Assembly: GCA_964574335.1 (NCBI GenBank)
Contig: CAZNNH010000131.1
Span: 1-17,537, forward strand
Origin: CAZNNH01 sp964574335
GTDB taxonomy: Bacteria; Acidobacteriota; Vicinamibacteria; Fen-336
Reading direction: 5' to 3'
DNA length: 17,537 bases
In this document: positions 1 through 6,761 of the stretch, piece after piece
Layout: each line of letters begins with the position of its first letter
Numbering within the stretch: position 1 is the first letter of the stretch
The notes under the pieces: model-generated
Database searches by the model: none
The model's input: only the letters and a program-made list of their open reading frames with translations
Told to the model about the DNA's origin: nothing
Made by a program: the position numbers and the translations under genes

Positions 1-1275
1 CTGGTCCTCTTCTCGTTGTCGGCCACCCAGGCGGCGGCTCAGCCCGACACCAAAGGCGCCCCGGCCAGCGCCGCCGTCGACGAGCTGAGGGCCGAGCTTC
101 AGGCGCTGCGGGAGGAATACCAGGCCCGGCTGGCGGCGCTCGAGGCCCGGCTGGCCGCCCTGGAGTCGGGGGGCGGGGCGCCGACCGCGGCCGAGGCCCC
201 GGTCACACCCGCCGCACCCGCCGCCCAGGCCGCGGTGCCCGCCGGCGCCGCCGGAGCGGGAGGGCCGAGTGGGCCACTGCCGGTCTATGGCACCGCCTCG
301 GCGGCGATGGCGTCGAAGATCTTCAACCCGGACGTGGCCGTGATCGGCAACTTTCTGGGCGCCACCGGCCAGAACCCGGTCAGCGGACAACCCACCCTCG
401 AGATGAGCGAGGCGGAGCTGTCGCTGCAGGCGGTGGTCGACCCCTACGCCCGGGCCGACTTCTTCCTGACCTTCGGCCCCGAAGAGGTGGGCATCGAGGA
501 GGGTTACCTGACCTTCAACGAGCTCCCCGGAGGCCTGCTCGGCAAGGTGGGCAAGTTCAAGGCCGGCTTCGGCAAGGTCAACACCCAGCACCCCCACAGC
601 CTGCCCTGGACCGACAAGCCGCTGGCCTTCGTGAACCTCATGGGCGGTGAGGAGGGGATCGCCCAGAGCGGCCTCGGCATCTCGAGGCTGCTCCCGAACG
701 ACTTCGCCTACGTCGAGGCCAGCGCCGAGGTGAGCTTCGGCAGCTCGGAGCCGTTCGACTCGCCACGCCGGCAGGACCTCACCTACCTCGGCCGGCTGCG
801 CGTCTACCGCGACCTCTCCGACTCCACCAACATCGACCTGGGCGGATCGATCCTCTACGGGACCAACCCGCTGGGCACCGGCTTCCACACCCGGCTGCTG
901 GGCGTGGACGCCACCCTGCGGTGGAAGCCGCTGCGCCGGTCCATCTACCGCTCGTTCCTGCTCCGCTCCGAGCTCTTCTTCAGCCGTCGTGACCTGGAGG
1001 CGGGCCCCGCCGAGGCCTTCGGCTTCTACGTCTCCGGCAACTACCAGCTCGCTCGGCGCCTCTTCCTCGGGGCGCGCTACGATTGGTCCGAGCGTGCCGA
1101 GGACCCGGACCAGCACGACTCCGGCGGCTCGCTGGTGCTGACGTTCTGGCCCAGCGAGTTCAGCCAGGTGCGGGGGCAGCTCCGGCACATCGAGTACGCG
1201 CAGGGCGACTCTGCCAACGAGCTGCTGTTCCAGATGCTGTTCTCGATCGGCGCCCACGGCGCCCATCCCTTCTGA
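1..1275 (+). CDS. Outer-membrane beta-barrel protein of a metal-uptake operon (5' partial)
   Basis: The reading frame is open from base 1. The first residues (LVLFSLSATQAAA, then QPD) look like the end of a signal peptide with cleavage after AAA, so the true start lies upstream of the window and the TTG at 16 is not the start. A short coiled coil rich in Glu, Leu and Ala follows (nt ~75-165), then an Ala/Pro linker, then a domain of alternating polar/hydrophobic strands with many aromatic residues that ends in Phe, as outer-membrane barrels do. No TonB-receptor plug domain is visible. The stop lies 10 bp before the periplasmic binding-protein gene. Proteins of this type next to ZnuA/ZnuB homologues are inferred to let metal or a metal complex cross the outer membrane; the substrate is unproven. 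It could also be a general porin-like protein. Confidence 0.75.
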   Translation: MVLFSLSATQAAAQPDTKGAPASAAVDELRAELQALREEYQARLAALEARLAALESGGGAPTAAEAPVTPAAPAAQAAVPAGAAGAGGPSGPLPVYGTASAAMASKIFNPDVAVIGNFLGATGQNPVSGQPTLEMSEAELSLQAVVDPYARADFFLTFGPEEVGIEEGYLTFNELPGGLLGKVGKFKAGFGKVNTQHPHSLPWTDKPLAFVNLMGGEEGIAQSGLGISRLLPNDFAYVEASAEVSFGSSEPFDSPRRQDLTYLGRLRVYRDLSDSTNIDLGGSILYGTNPLGTGFHTRLLGVDATLRWKPLRRSIYRSFLLRSELFFSRRDLEAGPAEAFGFYVSGNYQLARRLFLGARYDWSERAEDPDQHDSGGSLVLTFWPSEFSQVRGQLRHIEYAQGDSANELLFQMLFSIGAHGAHPF

Positions 1276-1285
1276 GAGAGGACCC

Positions 1286-2221
1286 ATGCGTCACTCTACC
1301 GTCCTGTCCCTCTGTGCCCTCTGCCTCGGGCTCTTGCTGGCCCCGCCCGCCACCGCCGAGCTGCGAGTGGTGACCACCACCGAAGACCTGGCGGCCCTGG
1401 CCCGCGAGGTGGGTGGGGACCAGGTCAAGGTCGAGGCGCTGGCCAAGGGCTACCAGGACCCCCACTTCGTCGAGGCCAAGCCCAGCTTCATCCTCAAGCT
1501 CCACCGGGCCGACCTGCTGGTGGTGGTGGGCCGGGAGCTGGAGGTGGGCTGGCTCCCCGCCCTGGTCGGGCAGAGCCGTAACAACGAGATCCAGCCCGGC
1601 GCCCGCGGCCACCTCGACGCCTCGCTGACCGCCCGGATCCTCGAGATCCCGCAGGGTCAGATCACCCGGGCGATGGGGGACGTCCATCCGCTGGGCAACC
1701 CGCACTACCTGCTCGATCCCGAGAACGGCCGACGGGTGGCAGAGGCGATCCGCGCCAAGCTCACCGAAATGCTGCCCGGCTCGGCCGCCTATTTCCAGGC
1801 CCGGCTTCAGGACTTCGACCGCCGGCTCGACCAGGCGGAGGCCCGCTGGGCGGCGCAGATGGCGCCCTTCCACGGACTGAAGGTGGTCACCTACCACCGC
1901 TCCTGGCCCAACTTCTGCGAGCGCTTCGGGATCGAGGTGGTCGGCTACATCGAGCCACGCCCCGGCATCCCCCCGGGCCCAGGCCACCTGCTCGAGCTGA
2001 TCCAGGAGATCAAGCGCCAGGGTGTCCGGCTGCTGATCATCGAGCCGTACTTCGACCTCCGGACCCCCAACTCGGTGGCCCGGCAGACCGGGGCCGAGGT
2101 CCTGGTTCTGCTCCCGTCGGTCGGGGGGGAGCCCGACGTCTCGGACTACACCGCGCTCTTCGACCACGACCTGAAGCTGCTGACCGCGGCCATCGAGCGG
2201 TCGGCCCAGCCGCCCCGCTGA
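1286..2221 (+). CDS. Metal ABC transporter substrate-binding protein (ZnuA/TroA family)
   Basis: This is a 311-residue periplasmic protein that would capture Zn2+ or Mn2+ for the permease encoded next. Residues 1-24 form a signal peptide ending PPATA. The cluster A-I fold signatures are present: DPHF (His60), GNPHYLLDP (His140) and TYHRSW (His204), which match the three metal-binding histidines of the family. IIEPYFD (Glu253) matches the conserved late Glu segment. The fourth ligand, an Asp in the family's usual DPLG segment, is not seen; that stretch reads LLPSVGG here. There is no His-rich loop, unlike E. coli ZnuA. The start ATG follows GAGAGGACCC, a good ribosome-binding site, and the gene's stop codon touches the ribosome-binding site of the permease, so the two are co-transcribed. 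Metal specificity cannot be assigned from sequence. Confidence 0.9.
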   Translation: MRHSTVLSLCALCLGLLLAPPATAELRVVTTTEDLAALAREVGGDQVKVEALAKGYQDPHFVEAKPSFILKLHRADLLVVVGRELEVGWLPALVGQSRNNEIQPGARGHLDASLTARILEIPQGQITRAMGDVHPLGNPHYLLDPENGRRVAEAIRAKLTEMLPGSAAYFQARLQDFDRRLDQAEARWAAQMAPFHGLKVVTYHRSWPNFCERFGIEVVGYIEPRPGIPPGPGHLLELIQEIKRQGVRLLIIEPYFDLRTPNSVARQTGAEVLVLLPSVGGEPDVSDYTALFDHDLKLLTAAIERSAQPPR

Positions 2222-2230
2222 GGAGGATCC

Positions 2231-3103
2231 TTGGACACCACGGTCCTGCAATTCCTGGCCGCACCCTTCCTCGCCAGCCTGATCCTGGCCGGGATCCACG
2301 CCTACCTCGGCGTCCACGTGGTGGAGCGGGGCGTGATCTTCGTCGACCTCTCGCTGGCGCAGATCGCGGCGCTGGGCGCCACCACGGCGGTGCTGATCCC
2401 GTGGATCGGGCCGGACCCCCACGGCCCGGGCGTCTACTGGGTGAGCCTCTGCTTCACGTTCCTGGGCGCCGCGGTGTTCGCCACCGTGCGCAGCCGTGGA
2501 GGACGCATCCCCCAGGAGGCCATCATCGGCATCTCCTACGCGGTGGCCTCGGCGGCGACCATCCTGGTGATGAGCCATGCCACCTCGGAGAGCGAGCACC
2601 TGCGCGAGATCCTGGTCGGCAACATCCTCTCGGTCTCCTGGCCGGAGGTCTTCAAGACCGGCGCCCTGTACCTGGGGATCGGGGCCTTCCACTACGTCTA
2701 CCGGCGACAGTTCCTGCGCATCTCCATGGACCCCTCGGGGGCCGAGGCCGAAGGCCAGTCGCTGCGCCTCTGGGATTTCCTGTTCTACGCGTCCTTCGGC
2801 TTCGTGGTCACGTCCTCGGTGGCGATCGCCGGCGTGCTGCTGGTCTTCTGCTACCTGATCGTCCCCTCGGTCGGGGCGATGCTGTACGCGGACCGGATCG
2901 GTCCCCGGCTGGCCATCGGCTGGACCATGGGGACCCTGGTCTCGGCGCTGGGGATCTACGTGTCGGTGCGGCTCGATTTCCCCACCGGCGCCACCATGGT
3001 GTGCACCTTCGGGGTGGTGCTGGTCGCCATGGCGCTGCTGCGGCCCCTGATCTGCAGGAGCGTCGAATGCGCCAAACGCTCTGGACGCGCTGACCCGACC
3101 TAG
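2231..3103 (+). CDS. Metal ABC transporter permease (ZnuB/TroC, ABC-3 family)
   Basis: This is a 290-residue inner-membrane permease with about eight hydrophobic segments, the usual size and topology of the ABC-3 family. The diagnostic segment DLSLAQIAALG (residues ~39-49) is present, and a second conserved membrane region around residues 195-215 reads VAIAGVLLVFCYLIVPS. The start is TTG at 2231, chosen because a perfect AGGAGG lies at 2221-2226 and overlaps the stop of the binding-protein gene. An ATP-binding ZnuC-type subunit is needed for transport, but none follows: the gene ends head-to-head against the minus-strand membrane-protein gene with a 4-bp overlap. The ATPase may lie upstream of the window or elsewhere. 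Confidence 0.93.
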   Translation: MDTTVLQFLAAPFLASLILAGIHAYLGVHVVERGVIFVDLSLAQIAALGATTAVLIPWIGPDPHGPGVYWVSLCFTFLGAAVFATVRSRGGRIPQEAIIGISYAVASAATILVMSHATSESEHLREILVGNILSVSWPEVFKTGALYLGIGAFHYVYRRQFLRISMDPSGAEAEGQSLRLWDFLFYASFGFVVTSSVAIAGVLLVFCYLIVPSVGAMLYADRIGPRLAIGWTMGTLVSALGIYVSVRLDFPTGATMVCTFGVVLVAMALLRPLICRSVECAKRSGRADPT

Positions 3104-3363
3104 ACCCTGCCGCGCCGCCGCACGACTGTCAGTCGGGCGGGCTCGGCCTCGATGCCCCGGATCACGTCGGTCATCAAGGGAGTCGGGGCGGTCGAGATCT
3201 TGGCCAACCAGACGGCGGATGCGCAGGCCAGCGCCGCGCACACGAAGCTCGGCCACGGGCCGCCGTGGCGAAGCAAGAAGGTCCACACCACCGACATGGT
3301 GGCCGCCAGCATAGCGAGCCCGACCGCCATCCTCGCCGCGAAGCGCTTCGTCGAGACCTCCAC
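3100..3363 (-). CDS. Small two-helix membrane protein, unknown function
   Basis: The product has about 87 residues. A positively charged N-terminus (STKRFAARM) precedes two hydrophobic segments, AVGLAMLAATMSVVWTFLL and PSFVCAALACASAVWLAKI, joined by a short RHGGPWP loop, and a basic Arg-rich tail follows. I do not recognise the family. The GTG at 3363 is preferred because third codon positions become almost entirely G/C from there on, and because a promoter-like motif lies just upstream at 3396-3424. The ATG at 3330, which would begin directly in the first helix, and a GTG at 3396 inside that motif are alternatives. The gene follows the PAS phosphatase on the same strand after an 80-bp gap and converges on the permease gene. 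Confidence 0.55.
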   Translation of the reverse strand: MEVSTKRFAARMAVGLAMLAATMSVVWTFLLRHGGPWPSFVCAALACASAVWLAKISTAPTPLMTDVIRGIEAEPARLTVVRRRGRV

Positions 3364-3395
3364 GCCTCCAGTCTGGGCCCTTCCCGGGTACGACA

Positions 3396-3424
3396 CCAAT
3401 ACCTTCTCCCCTCGGCACCCATAG
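3396..3424 (-). promoter_or_regulatory. CTATGG-N17-TATTGG motif, copy 1
   Basis: On the minus strand this reads CTATGG, 17 bp, TATTGG. It lies in the 80-bp gap between the end of the PAS phosphatase and the GTG of the small membrane protein, pointing at the latter and ending 32 bp before it. It is the least conserved of four copies (TATTGG instead of AATTGG). Spacing of 17 bp fits a two-block promoter; an operator is the alternative. Confidence 0.5.
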
Positions 3425-3443
3425 ACACGCCTGATGGATCGTC

Positions 3444-4967
3444 TTACCCCTTGGCGACGTCCGCCGCCGGGGGGCACAGGACCTCTTCACGTGGCAGTCG
3501 CCTCACCACCACGATCGTGACGTCGTCCCGCTGCGGTCCGCCGTCCTCGAAGGAGCGCACCGCTCGATAAAGCCCGTCCACGATGCCGGCAGATGCCAGG
3601 CCCAGAGACGACCGAATGACCTCGAGCGCCCGCTGGGCGCCGAACTGATCACCCTCGGGCGCGCCCGAGTCGGTCACGCCGTCCGTCAGCAGCACCAGGG
3701 CGTCACCCGGAGCCAGCCTCGAAGCCGCGCGGGTCTCGTAGCCCGAGCCGGCGAAGAGACCCAGTGGCACGCCGGTGGCCGACAGGACGTTCCTCGTCGC
3801 GCCGCTGCGGTCCAGCAGGTAGCCGGAGGTGTGGCCGGCGCTGGAGTAGGACACAGAGCACGAGGGCAGATGAAGGCTCACCAGAAGCAGCGTCGCGAAC
3901 CTGTGGTCCTCGGTGTCGGCGTGGAGCACGCGGTTGACGACCGTGAGGATCTCGCTGGGGTCGGACGTGCTCTGGGAGGTGGCGCGCAGCACGGCGCGGG
4001 TCTCCGCCATCAGCAACGCCGAATCGACACCGTGGCCGCTGACGTCCGCCACCAGGATTCCCAGGCACTCGTTCGGCAAAGGGATGAAGTCGTAGTAGTC
4101 CCCGCCGGTGACGTCGGCCACGAAGCTCGAGCCGGAGATGTCGAATCCGGGGACCGCCGGCGCGCTCGACGGCAGCAGCCGCTGCTGGACCGACCGCGCC
4201 AAGAGCAGGCTGCTCTCGCGCTCGGCTGCCCGCCGAAGCTGGGTGACGTCCTTGCCCACCGACACCACGTGGGAGATGGCCCCGCTCGGCGCCCGGATCG
4301 GTGAGATGGTCTGCTCGCAGATGGACAGCTCTCCGTTCTTCTTCCGGTTGATGAGGGTCCCGTGAAACACCTCCCCTTCGACCACCGTCCGCCAGAGGTC
4401 GGAGTAGAACTCCCTGGTATGGGCACCGGACTTGAGGAGGCTCGGGTTGCGTCCGAGCACCTCCGAACGCGAATAGCCGGTTGACGCCTCGAACGCCGGG
4501 TTGACGTACTTGATGCGGCCCCCCAGGTCGGTGACGATCACCGCGTCGGCAGTGGCCTCGATCACGTTCGAAAGAAGCTCGATCTGCTGGACCTTCAGCT
4601 TGGTAGCGGTGACGTCACGGAGCACGACCACACCACCCTCGATCCTCCCGCGAGCGTCCCGGATCGGCGCGCCGTTGATGCTGAGCCACACTCCCTTGGC
4701 CGACTCTCTGTCGAGCATGAACAGCTCGAGGTTGCTGACCGTCTCGCCCCGCAGCGCTCGTGCCAGCGGCATCTCGCTGGCCGTGCAGGGTGTAGCCATG
4801 TCGGCCTGGAGCCACCCGAGGCGGGATGCCCATTCGTCAGCGGGCGTCGCACCGATACCCTCTCCGAGCAGACGGCGGGCAGACGCGTTGCAGAGGAGGG
4901 GCTCTCCGCCGACGCCGACCACGACGACAGCTTCCGTGAGGCTGTCGATCACGTGGCGGAGCAGCAC
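3444..4967 (-). CDS. PAS-PAS-SpoIIE (RsbU/PP2C-type) serine phosphatase
   Basis: This is a 507-residue signalling phosphatase with no membrane segment. Residues ~1-115 form a PAS domain ending ...GVVVLRDVTATK. Residues ~125-250 form a second PAS domain with the classic VNPAFEASTGYSRSEVLGRNP and GKDVTQLRR segments. Residues ~275-495 are the SpoIIE/PPM catalytic domain, with metal-binding segments GGDYYDF, DVSGHGVDSAL, LLTDGVTD and QRDDVTIVVV all intact. Enzymes of this class dephosphorylate anti-sigma-factor antagonists (RsbV/SpoIIAA type) and so release an alternative sigma factor. Neither the antagonist nor an RsbW-type kinase is encoded here, so the partner is unknown. The start is GTG, the only start codon between the upstream in-frame stop (5001-5003) and the first PAS domain; no clear ribosome-binding site precedes it. 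The CTATGG-N17-AATTGG motif ends 57 bp before the start. Confidence 0.93.
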   Translation of the reverse strand: MLLRHVIDSLTEAVVVVGVGGEPLLCNASARRLLGEGIGATPADEWASRLGWLQADMATPCTASEMPLARALRGETVSNLELFMLDRESAKGVWLSINGAPIRDARGRIEGGVVVLRDVTATKLKVQQIELLSNVIEATADAVIVTDLGGRIKYVNPAFEASTGYSRSEVLGRNPSLLKSGAHTREFYSDLWRTVVEGEVFHGTLINRKKNGELSICEQTISPIRAPSGAISHVVSVGKDVTQLRRAAERESSLLLARSVQQRLLPSSAPAVPGFDISGSSFVADVTGGDYYDFIPLPNECLGILVADVSGHGVDSALLMAETRAVLRATSQSTSDPSEILTVVNRVLHADTEDHRFATLLLVSLHLPSCSVSYSSAGHTSGYLLDRSGATRNVLSATGVPLGLFAGSGYETRAASRLAPGDALVLLTDGVTDSGAPEGDQFGAQRALEVIRSSLGLASAGIVDGLYRAVRSFEDGGPQRDDVTIVVVRRLPREEVLCPPAADVAKG

Positions 4968-5024
4968 CGGCGAGTATCGTGGTCGAACCGTGTTGCCAGC
5001 CTAGGTTCGCTTTGGGGCCTTCGT

Positions 5025-5053
5025 CCAATTGATTGTCCGCCCTCGATCCATAG
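5025..5053 (-). promoter_or_regulatory. CTATGG-N17-AATTGG motif, copy 2
   Basis: On the minus strand this reads CTATGG, 17 bp, AATTGG, followed by ACGA. It lies in the 142-bp gap between nhaR and the PAS phosphatase and points at the phosphatase, ending 57 bp before its GTG. Together with the copy at 7397-7425 it gives an ungapped match of 26 of 33 bases, counting the flanking bases to 5021 and 7393. Confidence 0.6.
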
Positions 5054-5109
5054 CCCAAGGGCGTTGGCGCTCGGGACAGGGTGGCTTGCCGGCGAGGCCT
5101 GGCCGACCG

Positions 5110-6009
5110 CTATTTGTGGAAGATGTCTCGGGCGCGCTCGGCGATGGCGACCACCGCCGGGTGCTTGAGCCGTCGCTCTACGGTGATCGCGTAGTAGCGT
5201 TCCCTGACACCCTCCAGGCGCCCGACCAGGCCCACGTGATACTGCCGTTCGATCTCCGTCTCGATGGCGGAGGGCATCACGAAAAGCCCGACACCGGCCT
5301 GGCCGAAGGCCTCGAGCCGGGCGGCGTCCTCGAAGGTGCCGACGACGCGCGGTCGGATGCCGGCCTTGTCGAACCAGAGGTCGAGCGACAGGCAGAGGGC
5401 CGAGTCTCGCCTCGGCATCAGGAAGGGTGCGCCATCCAGGGACGCCGGAAACCGCCGGCGATGCTTGGCGGCAAGCCTGGTCGCGCCGAAGACCGAGAGG
5501 CCCGACTCGCCAAGCGGATGGTTGAAGGCCAGCACCTTCACCGCCGGCGGCGCGGGGGCGTCTGCCAGCACGACGTCCAGTGAGAAGATGGCGAGCTCGG
5601 CCATCAGCCGGTCGGGCGTGTCCGAGAGACAGTCGAGGCGTACGGGCGGGTCGACGCGAAGCGCCGGCTCGATCATCTGGTAGGCGATCAGGCTGGGCAC
5701 GACTTTGGCGATGCCCACGGCCAGCCGGGGCGGGCGGCCCGCCGGCCGGCCCTTGACGCTCTCGACGAGCTCGCTCCCGAGGCTGAAGATCTCGTCGGCA
5801 TAGCGATAGACGCGACGGCCGACCTCGGTCAACACGACGTTGCGGCCAGAGCGAGCGAGCAGCTTCTCGCCCAGGGTCGCCTCCAGGTCGCGAATCTGGG
5901 TGCTCACGGTGGGCTGCGAGACGTGCAGCTTCTCGCTGGCCCGGGTCACGCCCCCTTCCCGTACGACGGTCCAAAATTGATGGAGATGGTGGTAGTTGAA
6001 GGACTCCAC
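5110..6009 (-). CDS. nhaR: LysR-family transcriptional regulator, NhaR type
   Basis: The product has 299 residues, close to the 301 of E. coli NhaR. The N-terminal winged helix-turn-helix (residues ~4-62) begins FNYHHLHQFWTVVREGG and contains SQPTVSTQIRDLE, and it is followed by the NhaR-like VYRYADEIFSLGSELV linker helix. The effector domain ends with RERYYAITVERRLKHPAV, matching the NhaR C-terminus. Known NhaR proteins activate the Na+/H+ antiporter nhaA and some stress genes in response to sodium and alkali; no antiporter gene is present here. The GTG at 6009 is chosen over a farther upstream ATG because homology begins right after it and the extra N-terminus would be low-complexity. A TACAAT hexamer ends 6 bp before the GTG and no ribosome-binding site is seen, which fits a leaderless message. 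Confidence 0.88.
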   Translation of the reverse strand: MESFNYHHLHQFWTVVREGGVTRASEKLHVSQPTVSTQIRDLEATLGEKLLARSGRNVVLTEVGRRVYRYADEIFSLGSELVESVKGRPAGRPPRLAVGIAKVVPSLIAYQMIEPALRVDPPVRLDCLSDTPDRLMAELAIFSLDVVLADAPAPPAVKVLAFNHPLGESGLSVFGATRLAAKHRRRFPASLDGAPFLMPRRDSALCLSLDLWFDKAGIRPRVVGTFEDAARLEAFGQAGVGLFVMPSAIETEIERQYHVGLVGRLEGVRERYYAITVERRLKHPAVVAIAERARDIFHK

Positions 6010-6015
6010 TGGTGT

Positions 6016-6021
6016 ATTGTA
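6016..6021 (-). promoter_or_regulatory. Candidate -10 box of nhaR (leaderless spacing)
   Basis: TACAAT on the minus strand lies 6 bp before the nhaR GTG. It differs from TATAAT by one base. No convincing -35 block is found 16-18 bp upstream (the sequence there reads GAAACC). A lone CTATGG block (6035-6040, plus strand) falls between the expected -35 and -10 positions. Confidence 0.4.
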
Positions 6022-6108
6022 CCCGTCCCTCGCCCTATGGTTTCCGCGAGATTCATTTCCCGGTCCGGGAGGTCTCGGCTCGTCGCTCCGGCGTGCCAAG
6101 CCGACTCC

Positions 6109-6137
6109 CTATGGATCACCGGGTAAGTATGAATTGG
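6109..6137 (+). promoter_or_regulatory. CTATGG-N17-AATTGG motif, copy 3
   Basis: On the plus strand this reads CTATGG, 17 bp, AATTGG. It sits in the 185-bp divergent gap between nhaR and the HPF gene, points at the HPF gene and ends 57 bp before its GTG, the same distance as copy 2 from the PAS phosphatase. It is the only copy on the plus strand, matching the only plus-strand member of the set. Confidence 0.6.
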
Positions 6138-6194
6138 TGCTCTCCCCGCGGGCCGTCTAGAGTCTCGGTAGGGGGCGATGGCAAGAGGCCATCG

Positions 6195-6617
6195 GTGGGG
6201 ACGCTGAAGATCGAAGTGATCGCGACTGGTTTGGAGGTTGGTGACGATCTGCGAGTGGGCGTGGAACGGCGCCTCTTGTACGCCCTCAGTCGCTTCGGCG
6301 CCGGCGTCGAGCGCGTGGTGGTCCGGCTGTCGGACGTGCCGAACCCGCTCGGCGGCTTCGACCGGCGGTGCTGCATGCGGGCATGGCTCAGGGGGGACGA
6401 GATCGTCCGGGTGGAGACCCGCGACGGGCCGGCGGCTCTCGATCGTGCCGCGGGAAGGCTCGCCAGCCGCGTGGAGTGGGCGCTCGTGAACGGACGGGCA
6501 GAGACCGGCGCCACGGCTCCTCGGCCGTGGATGGAACCGGCCCGCTCCCGGCCGCGCAAGGCGGTCCGGACCCGGCTCGTCCCAGGCGTCCTCCCTGCCT
6601 CACGGAAGAAACCGTGA
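6195..6617 (+). CDS. Short ribosome hibernation-promoting factor (HPF/RaiA family) with basic tail
   Basis: The product has 140 residues. Residues 1-100 match the S30EA/HPF fold: a first strand (LKIEVIATGLEV), a helix (DDLRVGVERRLLYALSRFG), strand VERVVVRLSDV, the family-typical loop NPLGGFDRRC, a strand RVETRDGP and a second helix ALDRAAGRLASRVEWAL. Such proteins bind the 30S decoding region and silence ribosomes in stationary phase or stress. The long-form dimerisation domain is absent; instead about 40 residues of Pro/Arg/Lys-rich, probably disordered tail follow. The GTG at 6195 is chosen because AAGAGG lies 6 bp before it and homology starts at the next residues; the in-frame sequence further upstream covers the regulatory motif and resembles no protein. 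Confidence 0.8.
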   Translation: MGTLKIEVIATGLEVGDDLRVGVERRLLYALSRFGAGVERVVVRLSDVPNPLGGFDRRCCMRAWLRGDEIVRVETRDGPAALDRAAGRLASRVEWALVNGRAETGATAPRPWMEPARSRPRKAVRTRLVPGVLPASRKKP

Positions 6618-6656
6618 AAGCCGAGGGCCAGACCCGGGAGGCGGCGTGATGCCGCC
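6600..6656 (+). terminator. Two tandem hairpins at the end of the HPF gene
   Basis: TCACGG/CCGTGA (6600-6605 with 6612-6617, loop of six) spans the HPF stop codon. GGCGGC/GCCGCC (6640-6645 with 6651-6656, loop GTGAT) follows 23 bp later. A third, bulged hairpin (CTCTCGG/CCG-a-AGAG, 6715-6734) lies nearer the convergent gene. None has a T tract, so intrinsic termination is uncertain; Rho-dependent release or message protection is possible. The rest of the 144-bp convergent gap (6618-6761) shows no gene. Confidence 0.35.
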
Positions 6657-6761
6657 GGAGCCCGTTCGATGCAGGGAGCTGGCGAGACTCTCATGCCAGG
6701 CTGCGTCCGTCGCCCTCTCGGAGTAGCCGAAGAGAGCCTGCAGTCCTTCGCGCCGATCGAC

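Noticed and set aside
281..290. CTATGG inside the outer-membrane protein gene
   Set aside because: It is coding (a Val-Tyr-Gly stretch) and lacks the partner block 17 bp downstream.
3364..3477. Longer N-terminus for the small membrane protein
   Set aside because: It would overlap the phosphatase gene and read through the regulatory motif, and its codons have a lower share of G/C at third positions than those after 3363.
1160..3490. 776-codon open frame on the minus strand
   Set aside because: It lies opposite the metal-transport genes, is rich in Arg, Gly, Asp and His in a way typical of antisense frames in GC-rich DNA, and resembles no protein.
6035..6063. A fifth full copy of the paired motif
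   Set aside because: CTATGG is present but the sequence 17 bp later is TCCCGG, not (A/T)ATTGG, so it counts only as a half-site.
6010..6099. 30-residue N-terminal extension of nhaR from an upstream ATG
   Set aside because: The extension is low-complexity (Arg, Pro, Gly), covers the promoter region, and family similarity starts right at the GTG at 6009.
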